Positions 24,513 to 36,111 of a DNA stretch of 64,000 nucleotides are shown in pieces. The position numbers and the translations under genes are program-made. Below the pieces are notes generated by a model. It did not search any database. It worked only from the letters and a program-made list of their open reading frames with translations, and was not told the origin of the DNA. The stretch's first letter is position 1. Every line of letters begins with the position of its first letter. The DNA comes from Marasmius tenuissimus (taxonomy: Eukaryota; Basidiomycota; Agaricomycetes; Agaricales; Marasmiaceae), in assembly GCA_029532415.1 (NCBI GenBank), contig JAQOTA010000023.1, positions 62,001-126,000 of the forward strand. The letters run 5' to 3'.

Positions 24513-25213
24513 TTAGGCGCCATAGTTCAGGCGGAAGATATCGTTGTATCTGTGTAACGGGTAGATATCAAATGATGGAGGATGAAGTTGATAATCGATT
24601 TGCGCCCAGGAAAGGAAAAGGAAAGAAACAAGAGGTCGAGTCAGGGCGTGAACATGAAGAGGTAGAGTCTCCTTACACGTAGTAGCTTCCACCATCGGGC
24701 ATGAGGTGGAAGATCTGACTGAATTGCAGAGCGTTCGGGCTGTCGTCGACCTTGGGGCGAATCGCAAGTTGAGCAAAAAACATGGCGAATCACGACACGA
24801 TCGAGGGTAGATAACGCACCAATAGGAGACCGGTAACGCTACATATCAAGCTCGCGACGTTGGGAGAGGAAGGTTGAGCATCGATGGTGAGAACTTTGTG
24901 TTGGACTTTGGAGAAGGGGAGACTCTGGTTGATCGACGCGTTGATGAGGACTGCTGGAGGAAATTTGGATTACAAGAACGTACTGTGAGCTTTTCTACGA
25001 TGTTGGTTGCACTCTGGTAAGGATTTCCTTCCCATGTAAGCATCGAGTGGTCTCGCTGCACGACGGTGATGCCGGGGAAAATGAGCGAAAAAATTCATGG
25101 TGAACGAGAACCGTAAAACTCACGTAGAGAGAGCTCAACTGGGATCGATTCGAGTCAAAAGTAGAGTAGTAAAAATCAGTGAACTGTTTCGCGATAGCGT
25201 TGATATCTCCCAT
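24513..25213 (-). CDS. NTF2: nuclear transport factor 2
   Basis: Small homodimeric carrier that imports Ran-GDP into the nucleus and binds FG nucleoporins. Starts MGDINAIAKQFTDFYYSTFD at 25213 and continues, after four or five introns, through DHSMLTWEGNPYQSATNIVE, LPFSKVQHKVLTIDAQPS and LICSVTGLLL. It then reads QFSQIFHLMPDGGSYYVYND and ends FRLNYGA. The family length (about 125 residues) and all main segments are present. The first exon is 25124-25213. The NTF2 fold's conserved acidic residues near DD...Q are retained. Confidence 0.93.
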
Positions 25214-25374
25214 GGCTGCTGTTGGTGGTGGTGAGGAAGCGAAAAGGGCAATTCACCAGCACGTGACCCCTAACTCTCATTCATTCATTCCCTCAGTATC
25301 ACTGTCGGTGTATGAACCTCGAGTCGCTCTCTCTTCTGAAAACGTCTGGTTTGGGAGAAGCAAAGAAGCAAGCG

Positions 25375-26843
25375 ATGGAGCCTCCGCCACCATTGAAACC
25401 GTCGATGAGGAGAAAAAGCTCAGCTCAGAACTTGTTTTCGTCCTTTAAATCCCCTCCACAGCCGACCGGTCAGCAAGCAGCGGGCACAGCACAGGCAGTG
25501 CACCATCCTCCTCCACCTACGTTACCTCAGACACCCACAACAGCGAACCCTATGTCTGGCGGAAGGGAATGGGATGCTCAGAGTCTCCATTCGGATTCAT
25601 TGCCTACACCAGCAGCGACGCAGAGTACTTCCGACGAATATCTCAGGGATCTCATCCAAAAGAGGATATTGACGTTGACTTACATTAGGAATATCCATGA
25701 AGGGTGAGTTGAGCGAATTTATGTTGTCAGTTGCTCTGTTCTGACTATTCGATCGCAGACGAAGCCATTGGTTCCATACGATTCTCATGTCGAGGGCTGA
25801 TCTGGACAGAGAGTTCAACAATAATGATATGAAGAAGAGGTTCGTCAAACTATTTGTGTTGGAAGGATTATCGCAAACTCTTTTATTAGGACGCACAGTT
25901 TCGCAATTCTTGGCTTATCTCTTTCCAACCTCTTGGACATTCACAATCCACAAGACCTCCTACGGGCTCTGTTATCTTTGTTGGTAGAATATGATTCAGC
26001 TAAACCTGAGGATATGGATAAGAACAAAATCGTACGTGGCGCACCAGATCATTTCAGCTAATTCCTCACATTGTTCGTTCTCGACAGAGACCCACACGAC
26101 GAATATTCGGGACTCGTATGAAATCAGGCAGACGTACAGGAACTGCCATAGCAGAATATTCAGGCACCTATGTCGACGCCTCGACGGATGCTTCGTACCT
26201 AATGATGCCACATCTACCCTTTTCGCTCGACTATCACCAGACTCTCGTCTCGCTCCTCGATGTCCTCTCAGAGGTGTACAACAAAATCGCGAAGCTCATT
26301 GGCCCCTCGCCGCTACCTCATGCATCTCAACAGATGATGGGACCATTGGGTTTATTGGCCCCTCATCCCGGAGTCTCGTATCTATTCCCGGAGGTACATC
26401 CAGCAGCGACAATCGGATCCCCCGGTGCCAACTCTGCGCTGAGAGGCACTGGAAGTCCCGTTCCAGCCTCACTGCAAACAGCGTTTATCGCCGATTTAGA
26501 GAACGGACTCGGGCTTGCAAACTGCGATGTAAATTCACCGGCGGGGGCGAGTTTGTATGAAATCGCGAATGGGGGTCCGATACAGCATCATGGGCGTTCA
26601 GCAAGTACGGGATGGTCACCGACTTTTGGCGAGATGGTTTTGAAAATTGATGGCAAGTTCAAGGTCGGTTGTCGGTCGTTTTCGTCTCGCTCGTTCTATC
26701 TAACCTCGCTCTAGAAAATTACCTCACTGCTTCTAAAAGAACTAGATCAGTTCGCGAGAACGGGAATCAAGGATGAACTGGCATCTCTAGACCCACTCCT
26801 GAGAAACATCAAGATGCCAGATTTCGACTTTGACGGGATGTAA
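25375..26843 (+). CDS. conserved protein of unknown function, low-complexity N-terminus
   Basis: Several exons. From the ATG at 25375 the product starts MEPPPPLKPSMRRKSSAQNL and has a Pro/Thr-rich disordered stretch of about 80 residues. An alpha-helical conserved part follows: STSDEYLRDLIQKRILTLTY, RSHWFHTILMSRADLDREF, then FAILGLSLSNLLDIHNPQDL after an intron. A later exon has YSGTYVDASTDASYLMMPHL, LDYHQTLVSLLDVLSEVYNK and WSPTFGEMVLKIDGKFKKIT, and ends IKMPDFDFDGM. I do not recognise the family. The regular helices and clean splice phases say it is a real, probably conserved, gene. An upstream ATG at 25312 is a possible alternative start. Confidence 0.7.
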
Positions 26844-27559
26844 GAATAGCGAGGCGTGTTGATCCGTCGATTTTTTTATGAGTGCGTTTTCCCATCTCTT
26901 GTAACGACAATGCCCCGGCTCAATTATTCGTGTTCTCTTCCAGACGATACCCTTCACATGCGATATCATTCAACTCTTTATATCCCTCTTCACGCTCTTA
27001 GCGCCTCAACAGATTCCCTGTAGAAGTGATTGAGAGAATCCGGTCATCGATTCCCCGCCCAAAGCTCATGTCGATTTGACGGGTGAGAATCTACCAGCGT
27101 CCAGGAGAGGGCGGACGGGGGAAGTGAGTCAGGAGGCGTGCACGGAGGATACGTGGCGTTGGCTGGTCGTTCGTGCAAGACAGGATGCATTATAGACACC
27201 GTATGTAGTGCGACTATAAATGGTGGATGTCTATTATTGAGCACAATCGATATCTGGCCATTCGTGCGACCTGCGTTACATGCAATTTTGGAACGTATTC
27301 AAATCGCTAGTGAACATCTTCGACGGCGAGAAGACTTGCTTAACGGCACTCGGCTTCCAGAAGTTAACAAACAGGCAAACATCTATTGCTCCGGTATAGG
27401 AATGCGGGCGATCAACCCCCAAAGGAATGTTAGTATAAACTATGTACGTGAGTAGAATGAAAGGAATGTAAGTTACAACAACTGAGCGTTGAGTGAGCCC
27501 CCCGAAGATAATTTAATGTCCAGACCATAGAATCCATAGATTGTCCAGTGTCAAAACGC
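26844..27559. other. intergenic, no gene recognised
   Basis: Between the conserved unknown gene (plus) and the GH88 gene (minus, converging). Short ORFs only. Confidence 0.5.
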
Positions 27560-29110
27560 TTAGCAACTTGCCAGCCCCATCTTGACGAGCTCATTGCCTG
27601 CCTTGATGAAGTAGTGATCCCCTAATAGCGAAGCAAGTCAGGCTACGGGCCAAGTAAAAGTTAATCAGGGTAGAGGAACATACCATAGACGACTCCAGTC
27701 AGGTAATTATCCCCAGGCCAGTTGACCGTCCCGTTCGACAGCAAGCTATCCCAGGTGGGATTCCACGCGAGCTTTGAAATGCTTTCCAGAATCCCGATGG
27801 CACCCCAAGTCCATTTTTCTGCTTCCCAGGAATCGAGCTCGGAGCTGGCGAGTACGAGTAACGCAGTAGCGGCCACGGTGGCTGCACTAGAGTCGGCGGG
27901 ACGGACTCCTCCGGGAGCTTTGGGATCCTGAAGGGGGGCTTTGAAGTCCCAGGGAACGACTCCGTCCTTGGGTACGTTATTGAGGAAGTACGTGGCTAAA
28001 CGGCGGGCGGTATAGAGAAAATCTAGGTCGCCGGTCCATTGGTACACTGGGAAAAGGACGGAGCATTTATTTTAGCAGCGGGTCAGGCGAGGTGATTGTA
28101 AACTTACTCTGTGTGAAGCCGTAGATTGCCCAGCCTTGGCCTCGGGACCACACGCTGCAGAGATTCTCGTGAGACCAGGTAGTTTGTGAGAACGAAGGAA
28201 CGAGCGCACCTATCGTCGGCATAGCCTTGCGCAGTACGCTTTGATAGAACTTCACCAGTCTCAGCGCTATATTCGATAACATGCCATGTGGATCCTATCC
28301 AGCCATGGTAATTCCTGATGAGCCACGAATAGGTTATACGCTTCTAAAATTACTCACCGTCGGGCCGAATGTGATTTTGCATGGTAGTCTTCGCGTGGTT
28401 GATGGCAATCTCCTTTAGAGAGTTGTCGCCAGTTAAACCCGCTGAGATGAACAACATCTCGAGGTTCATCATGTTGTCTATAATGACCCGTACGCGTGAG
28501 GGATCGTCGCTGTCCCAACTACGCGTCACCCGCGCACCGGGAACGTATCGAGCAGCCAGTTCCTTCGCGAACGCGTTTACGGTGTTCTTCGCAGTTTCAT
28601 TTTGAGGGTTCCTGTCCAAGACACGTTCATGGTGAGCGGATCACCGTGATGACAGGCGATGGGCGCGACCTACACTTTTAGTTCCTCCATAAACGCGAAT
28701 GCCAAAAACCCGACATCGTGTCCTTGGGTGTTGTGCCCGGGGAGATTGACAAGTCCATCGCTTGCTTTCCTGCCCATCCCTAACCAATCTCTTCCCAGCC
28801 CTGCAGCGTCCGGGTTCTCTTTGCACAGAGCCTGCCGTGTGTTCATTTCGTACAAGGTCGCTGGGAAAAAACCTGACGTCCATGTGTCTGGTATGAAGTA
28901 GTCCCACTTGGCCAGGTGGGCTTTGTCAGTCCATTGAGGGTACTCGATTGGGTTGGGTAACGACGAGTATGTGCGGAGAACTTTTTGGGGGATCAAGGGC
29001 GAGTAGAGTTCTTGTGGTGGAACATGTTTAGTATTGGCATACAAAGACGTGAAGAGAACAAGCGAGCCATGGGCGAGGAGCTGTAGATTCGTAAAGAGTG
29101 TGCTCGCCAT
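27560..29110 (-). CDS. GH88 unsaturated glucuronyl hydrolase, secreted or membrane-anchored
   Basis: Predicted hydrolase releasing unsaturated glucuronic acid from the products of polysaccharide lyases. The ATG at 29110 (MASTLFTNLQLLAHGSLVLF) gives a hydrophobic N-terminus, probably a signal peptide. An alpha-barrel protein follows: WTSGFFPATLYEMNT, NTQGHDVGFLAFAFMEE (first active-site Asp), RVIIDNMMNLEMLFISAGL (second Asp in the D-N-M-M motif), YADDSVWSRGQGWAIYGF (family signature SRGQ-W), DFLYTARRLATYFLNN, VVPWDFKAP, RPADSSAATVAATALLVLAS and the end YFIKAGNELVKMGLASC. About 400 residues, normal for the family. GH105 is the nearest alternative. An ATG at 29149 would add 13 residues. Confidence 0.85.
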
Positions 29111-31190
29111 GGTTGTTGGTGTCGTGAAGGCGTTAGGGCGAAATTGCAATCCAAAGAGCCCTTATGTCTTGGAGACAGCGAGAGTCGAGAGATTTGACGA
29201 GGGCTAAAGTAAGACCCGCCAAGAAGAGATCGGTCTTCCTTGACAGAAGAAAGGGGGAGTAAAGACAGTGGTTGTGAGAAGAAGGCTATCAATAAGTAAG
29301 TGAGCGGAGGGCGCGAAAGTTAGGCGACGTCTCCGCAGGCGTCAGGGCACATCCTGTCTCCGGAAGACATGTTGCACAACAAATGGGAAAGAAGAAAAAA
29401 ATTGAATTGAACCTTAGCTCCGGGGATGGGATGATGCCGAAGTTATATCTCCAAGACAGAGCAACTACGGTCAATGTTCCGGCCTCTCCGATAGCGCTCG
29501 ATGAAGAATATTCTTTCTCTTCACCCAAGTATACGGAATCAAACCTTATCCCTACTGAGTGTTGTGCGTCCGTTGCACAGAGGCCTTGGGGTATTCTTGG
29601 CCTGACGAATGAATCTGCTCCAACTAAAAGCGTGGTAACCATGAGGGCCTCAATCATGCCAGCCTGCTGCCAACGTTCGGGCACAATTCAGAACTCTTTG
29701 CCGTTGGCCGACCTATTATTGGGCGCTGAGTGCTTTCGTTCGTTTCGGATCGAATTGCTTACGATACGGCCTATCAGGGCCGGGAAACGCAAATAGCATC
29801 TACATCTGATAGCCTTGGAATTGCCTAGGCGGATTGCCTCCAGGAACAAGGGGAATTGACAATGAGCATGAACGTGTTGTGCGGGGTGCTCGGTATGTAC
29901 TACATAGATGTCGGAAGCCGATAAGTGGTCATCGAAGTGGGCGGCCGAACTGTGAAGGGCGTGACTGTCGAACGTCGAACTCTCAAGAGAGGTCGAATGC
30001 TGCTAGCCTATTGGTAACTAGTGAGCGCACGGGTTGTTGCCACAAGCAGGCAGGTTTCAAGACCATATGTGGAGCACAACAGGGATGGGAGACGTTGGAG
30101 ACGTCGATTGAATAACCAAAACTCGGGACCGGTTTGGGAGGGTTTCAAATCTCAACAGCTTTGGAACTACTACGTTTGTCGCCCTGTTGAGGACCTGAGG
30201 CCTGAGGGTGAAAGGACAAGTCGGGGACGAAAGTTACAAGCAACTCGAGTGGTCTTGAAAATAACGGGCGGATGATCATGAGTAGTCGACATGATGAGAG
30301 GAGGTCGTTGCCGATCGGCGATGCCATGTTGGGACAGAATTGGGTACCAGGAGATTTCGGTGACTTTCTACCCCTGGTGTCTCGGTAGGGCATGAATATT
30401 TGATAAAACGCCATTCATGAGCGCAGGAGCTCTGCGCTCGAAGATATGAGTGGTTCGTTCCAACTTCTGTGTTTTACATGTAAAGCTCGTAACTCGGGAC
30501 AGGAAGCGGTCGCGCCAAGTCCAGCTTGAAGGCAATAGCCGTTGGTGGGCCATGTCAAGACAAGCGTCCCAAGTAATCCGTTACATTCGGTGATATGTAA
30601 TCGTCGGTGAGGGCTGCAGCAAGGTGAAGCCCGAGAGCATACGCCCCTGGGCCCGGTGATTCCTTTGAACAAGGCTTGAGAAGTAAATCTGGGCAAAGCG
30701 TGTCCTTCCCATCTCATTACTGAGTATGCATGTCGCAGAGATCTAGTCTGCAGTCGTTCGCAGTCTGAGTGAGTTAGATGGACCCATTCGAACATGAATG
30801 AAGTGACCAGCTTGTCTCGGAATTGGAGTTGTCGACTTGTTGTATTCTTGACCGGTCCAAGAAAAATCCGGTTGGATAAGCGCAATCTTATCTCCTCAAC
30901 CAGGTCGTGGACATGAGTTTTCTGACGATGGTGGTCCTTTGAAGAGTTAGGACACGCGCGTCAGTCCAACGACGTCAATTTCGAGACGTTCGGGACGACT
31001 TTCCCACATTCTCCTTCGAGTAGTCAACTTCAAAAACTGAAAGTCAACTTCAACAAGACATTCTCAACTCCTCGAAACCTCTCACTCAACAGAAAGGAAG
31101 CAGGGTATGGATTTCTCTCAACGCTACCAGTCACATACAACAGGCAGCTAAGCGACACGGATATCCGGGAAACTTGGAGAGTCCCGTTCG
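29111..31190. other. long intergenic region, no gene recognised
   Basis: About 2 kb between two minus-strand glycoside hydrolase genes. It should hold the GH88 promoter at its left end. The longer ORFs (29289-29684 minus, 29383-29796 plus, 30415-30885 minus) overlap one another, lack family motifs and show no clear splice pattern. Confidence 0.45.
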
Positions 31191-33609
31191 CTACCTACGT
31201 TCAGGCCATGCATCCACTAACCCCTCATGAACGGTTATGTTACTATAAGATACCTCCAGTCCTTCGCTTTCACAGAAGAAAGAGATGCCCCTCGAGGCAT
31301 TATACCATGGTCTTTAACAGTCCTTCATTAGTACCCGAATAAATTGTCAAGTCATGAAACGACTCACAGCACGGCGGTACTCAGCGAGAACCTGTTGTTG
31401 GCAAAAATCTCAACAATCGAGTTGTCGACGATTATCTGGAGGTCCAATGTTTCCATTTTAGCGGAGCCGGTTGAGTCCTTGATGTCCCATAAACGGAATT
31501 TGCCTGCTTCGTTCCTAGTGTCAATGCCCTCGGTGGTTTGGGCGACTGCGGTGGAGTTGCTCCGGTCGACAACGAATGACTCGTTGCTGAACTCTGGACG
31601 AAGATCAAACGTTAGTACCGCGTACTCACGGAGATGGGGAGGGAGAAGGCCACTGACGGTAGTATATCGTTGTGCTTTCTTGCTCAGAGCTGAGAATTTG
31701 GAAACCGGCACGAAGGTCGGGAGAGTCTCGTGCTTCAGACGGGAAGGATATTGAGGCCGAAAGGACGTAGTGCTTGGATTGCGGAACGGCTTGAGAGAAT
31801 GGAATTACGGTTGAGTTATTGCCATTGAGCGTCCTGTCGGGTTCAGTGAATGTGTTCGAAGCTTTGCTTTTGTATGCAGAAATGGCCTCGCGGACAGGTT
31901 TGTGACCAAGGGTAACGATGTCGACGGTACCAGAGGTGGAAGATTCGTTCGTTATTCTCCAGGAGCCAGTTTCGCGGACGGCGTTATTATCGACGACGTT
32001 TGAGATGGTCTCAACGTAAAGTTCTCTGGGAGTCAGCAACGTGCTGTCCCAGCCTTGTGCCTTAGCTAGAATTACACTTCAGAACGAGGACGTGGCGAGG
32101 AGGGAAAGGTACTGACTTGGGAACGCGATTGAGTTATAGAAGTCACCCGTCAACCAGAGCCATGCAATAAAACGATCCGGTGCTCCACTCGCTTGAGAGG
32201 CCTTTGCGCTGGATGGAACAAGCTTGCCTGCAGCGGCGTAGGCAGAAGCACCCCAATCGAGGATACCCGCCATGGTGACATCGAAAGACACCGTTTCGTT
32301 GGTGGGTGGGTTCAGATCTCCGGCTGCCCAAAGCTGAGCACGACCTCCTTGAACACCATATTTTCCGCCCTCGGTACCAACCAAGCTGAAAAAGAAGCAT
32401 CAAATATCGGTATAACGCCACAATATCACACTTGCTCACCTGAACAGAGTACCATCAGGATCGGCACCCTCAGCGCCAATCCTGAACACATTTGAGACCT
32501 CAAAGTTCTAAGGGGCCATCTTTAGCTTTTAACGGCGTTGAGAGAATGAGAAGACTCACAAATCCCCAGCGGCCAGCCCAAGTACCGTCGCCCCAGGTGG
32601 TATTCACTAGAGAGAATGTTGAGCGATTTTACAACTTCAATGTCGCTTGTGTGGTACTTACCGCTTTCGCGCCACAGACGTCCTACAGTGTGATACAAAG
32701 ACGTCAGAGCTATCCGGCACCATACAAATCTGGCATCCATACCTAAATATTCCCACTGCATGAAGTCCGAGTCGTACTGCCTATACAAAAATTGCGCTGG
32801 GCCGACATCGTGCTCTCCCCCAGACACGACAACTATTGCAAAAGGGTTACTATCTTTCGAATTCGGTCCCAGCAAGATCACTCACGATACCAACTGTCCT
32901 CCTTGCTTTGGAGCAGTTTGTCGAACCCGGAATCCTGGAACGAGAATGGATCTCTCCAGCCAGTGACGTTCAATCCGAAAGGAGCAGACGCAATGACAGG
33001 TCCTCGCTCCAGCTTTGTGAAATTTTGACCACTGCCATCCTCAGAGACCGCTATGGCTTGCGCTTCGCTCCCGGGTACATACGGAACCGTCCAACTAATG
33101 GGAAGGAATGAAACTGCAGTATATATGAAGGTGGGTTTGCCTTGGTATCCTGGAGCGATCACGGTTCCATCGAATACGGCGATGGGGTCGTTGATCCCGC
33201 CGGGCTTAATAAAGCGCGGGTCGGGAGAAGATATGTCTTTGTATGTGACAAAGTCGTCTGTTGTCGCTGACGCGCCACCTCCAGGGACGGTTTCGTTAGC
33301 GGTGGTGGTGTAGAGGTAGCCTACGTGAAAAAGTCCTGTTGCTGGGTCGACGTAGTGGCCTGTGGGATCGCCGACATGACCAGAGGGAGGGAGCACATGT
33401 GCCTTGGGTCTGTTGCAGGACAGACTCTTGAGGTTTTGTTTTACGAATGGAAGAGCATTCTTTACGTACCTCCATGTGTGGAAAAGTGTGCCATTTTCTA
33501 ACGTCGAGATATTCGGAGGAGCGGCATTGTAGTCAATCTCTGCAGCCTGCGAGATGACGAACAGTGAGGCGAGCAGTGCCAGACGAAAGAAAGCCTTTGA
33601 ACTCATCAT
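31191..33609 (-). CDS. secreted GH32 invertase / fructan hydrolase
   Basis: Retaining beta-fructosidase acting on sucrose, inulin or related fructans outside the cell. Signal peptide MMSSKAFFRLALLASLFVIS with cleavage near SQAAE. The nucleophile Asp lies in GHVGDPTGHYVDPATGLFHV, corresponding to the WMNDPNG block. The RDP motif is TGWRDPFSF, and the probable acid/base Glu is in NFEVSNVFRIG. The C-terminal beta-sandwich has DLQIIVDNSIVEIFANNRFS. A last exon at 31191-31311 (PWYNASRGISFF, ending HEGLVDAWPERR) is joined by a GT-AG intron 31312-31367. Without it the protein would stop at STAVL, short of the usual C-terminus. About eight introns. The substrate cannot be told from sequence alone. 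Confidence 0.88.
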
Positions 33610-34246
33610 GGATAATTGAGGGAAGGGAAAGGTCCAGTTGATGCAGCGTCGCTCCGCTATTTAAGCATTCCATACGAGTGTGGGGTGTCAGGAGGATCAT
33701 GGACCAAAACTGTTTGTCCGGATGTTTGATGTAACTATTTGGAACTTCGAATCGATCCGTTGCGAGTTCCGGGAGGAGCTCAGACCAGCTCAAACTGTCA
33801 CCGAAGGTCCCGAGGCCAATAATCTGTCCAGTGTTAGAGCTGCAGCTCAAATATCCACCCGTGTTGCGCACTAGAAACAATGGATACAGTCTGGGGGGAA
33901 TGTTTCAGCCATCTGGGGCGTTGAGATCGGGCCGATCCTGACTTGAGGTTTGAATTTCCGTGGCCTGGATAATTGGAATTACAGTCGTTAGGAAGATTGT
34001 TGACTCTTCTTCCGACTCTTGGTCCCTCTTGGTCCCTTGCCATGGCGGACAATCGTTGACATCATGAGCCTGGACCTGAGCGCCGGGTAACTGACAAGGC
34101 AAACAAGCCCAAATAACGCGTCGACGTGACTCTGACTCAACAACGGTCCCAACCTGTCCGGGTCCTAACGCGACATGACTGGCATTCAGGGCCATGCCTA
34201 ACCGCTTCCCTACTCTCTCTTTCTTGACCCTCTATCAACACTCAAA
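33610..34246. promoter_or_regulatory. divergent promoter region (GH32 and uracil-DNA glycosylase)
   Basis: About 640 bases between divergent genes. TTTAAG near 33660 could serve as a TATA-like element for the GH32 gene. Short ORFs here have no recognised motif. Confidence 0.4.
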
Positions 34247-35678
34247 ATGCCCAAAGATCTTTCCAAAGACTCCGAAACAGCCATGATCCGGACTGAAGTT
34301 ACTCGCGTTTCACGCCGTGTGGCCAGTACATCTACTACTCAGCAAGTGAAAGAGACGAAGCGGTATGTTCCAAGGTTCTTCTCCAAAGCTACGCAGCCTC
34401 ATTCGCTTTGAAGGAAGGCTAGTACGACCAAGAAGGTTGCCTCTTCCGTCGCTGGGTCGTCTACCGACACCGACGTTCCGGATCTCAATGCCACCACTGC
34501 GTCCCAGTTGGCATCGCTGGAGCAAGAGACAATGGGTCAGAGCTGGTATGATGCCCTTGAAGGAGAGTTTGATAAAAGTTACTTCAAGAAGGTGATCTTG
34601 TGTTTCCTGAGGTCGTTAGATGATTCTCAAGAGTTGCAGCTCAAATCGTTTTTGGAAACCGAGTTGAAGTCAAACACTGTCTTTCCTCCCCGTTCGTATC
34701 CGCAATCCGCAATCTCACCTCCAACCTGAAATCTAATCATGGTCCGCAGTGAAGAATATCTATTCATGGAGTCGACTAACCCCCCTTGATTCCGTGAAAG
34801 TTGTGATCCTCGGCCAGGTAAGCTACATTCCTCGTCCTTCTGAGCGACTGCCTAACATCAATAGGACCCATATCATAATGTCGGCCAAGCCCATGGTTCG
34901 TTTCAGTGTCTACTCACTCACGGCTTTGAAGTGTTCACTTTCTCATCTAGGACTTTCTTTTTCTGTTCTACCGCCAACGAAGCCTCCTGGATCACTGAAA
35001 AATATCTACAAGCAAATTGCTGCTGACGTGCCCTCTTTTGTGATACCAAAGACGTCGGGGCGAGTAGAACTTTCCTTCAACAGCACGGCTTGCTAATCTA
35101 TGCATTTCCACAGTGACTTGACGAAGTTGGCTGAATCGGGAGTCCTGTGGTTGAATACCGCGCTCACCGTAAGGGCGCATAAGGCAGGATCGCACTCTGG
35201 TAAGGGATGGGAGAATTTGACGCTAGAAGCTGTGAAGACCGTCATGAACCGCGAAAATTCCAACGGAGTTGTGTTCATGGCATGGGGCTTGCCCGCCCAG
35301 AAAACATGCCAGAAACTTGGGATCGATGAGGTAAGTGTATTCAGCGATCCTCGGATGCTCGTGAACTAATACATTTGGGGTTTGCAGAAGAAACACCTAG
35401 TGCTCAAGTGGGTCTTCCAGTCACCTAATCAGAGTTTATTATCGTCCAAGGTCCGCTGAACGCTGCCCGTAGGTCTGCACACCCTTCTCCGCTCTCTGCC
35501 CATCGAGGGTTTCTCGGGAACGGGCATTTTCGATTGGCGAATGAATGGCTCTGCGAGAAGTATGGTGACGGTGCTGGAATTGATTGGACCATTTTGTGTA
35601 GGTAAGTAAAGGACCGCCAAAACATTGATCAGGCATCTCACTGATGGCACGGCCTCTAGGACTGACGAAGCGTCGTGA
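34247..35678 (+). CDS. UNG1: uracil-DNA glycosylase (family 1)
   Basis: Base-excision repair enzyme that removes uracil from DNA. Starts [20 protein letters not shown]; the basic, Ser/Thr-rich N-terminus could act as a nuclear or mitochondrial leader. After splicing, the catalytic water-activating motif is [18 protein letters not shown], split by an intron just after GQ. The uracil-specific segments [20 protein letters not shown] and [11 protein letters not shown] (Leu-intercalation loop) are intact. It ends [16 protein letters not shown]. Eight or nine exons. The intron 35060-35113 begins with GC rather than GT; only that choice joins IPKTSG to DLTKLAESG in frame. All catalytic residues are present. 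Confidence 0.92.
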
Positions 35679-36111
35679 TCTTGATGCACCATTCCTCGTC
35701 GATGCAAGCATGCGTCCTCATGCAGGTCCGACCAGTGCGCGGCTTGCACCTAGTCACATTTGTACATAGCCTTTGTCAAACATTCCTTGTACATTAGGAT
35801 AATCTTGCGAAGCTTTCTTTCACACTCGTAGATAAAAGGATTTGGAATGGCCTTGTGAATGAAGGTGTCCTGGAGAACCATAATTCGTACATTCATGAAC
35901 AAGGCAAGCTCCAAGATTCGCGCCTACATGAGGCATAAGCACCGACAAACAAGGGGTGCACAAACAGAAAACAAATACGGGCGAGGCTGCATTCAGCATT
36001 GTGTTTGTCACTTTCTCGCGTTTCCAGCTCTCTCCATCGCTGTTGTCAAGCTCTTTTCCTCGTTATATACCTCTGCAGTCGAGCCTTGTCTTCACATCGC
36101 TTTCCAGTTCA
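35679..36111. other. intergenic, includes NOT4 promoter
   Basis: No gene recognised. C/T-rich tracts near 36010-36100 precede the NOT4 start. Confidence 0.45.

Noticed and set aside
29289..29796. Overlapping 131- and 137-codon ORFs on opposite strands
   Set aside because: No recognisable family, no splice context, and each is the complement of the other.
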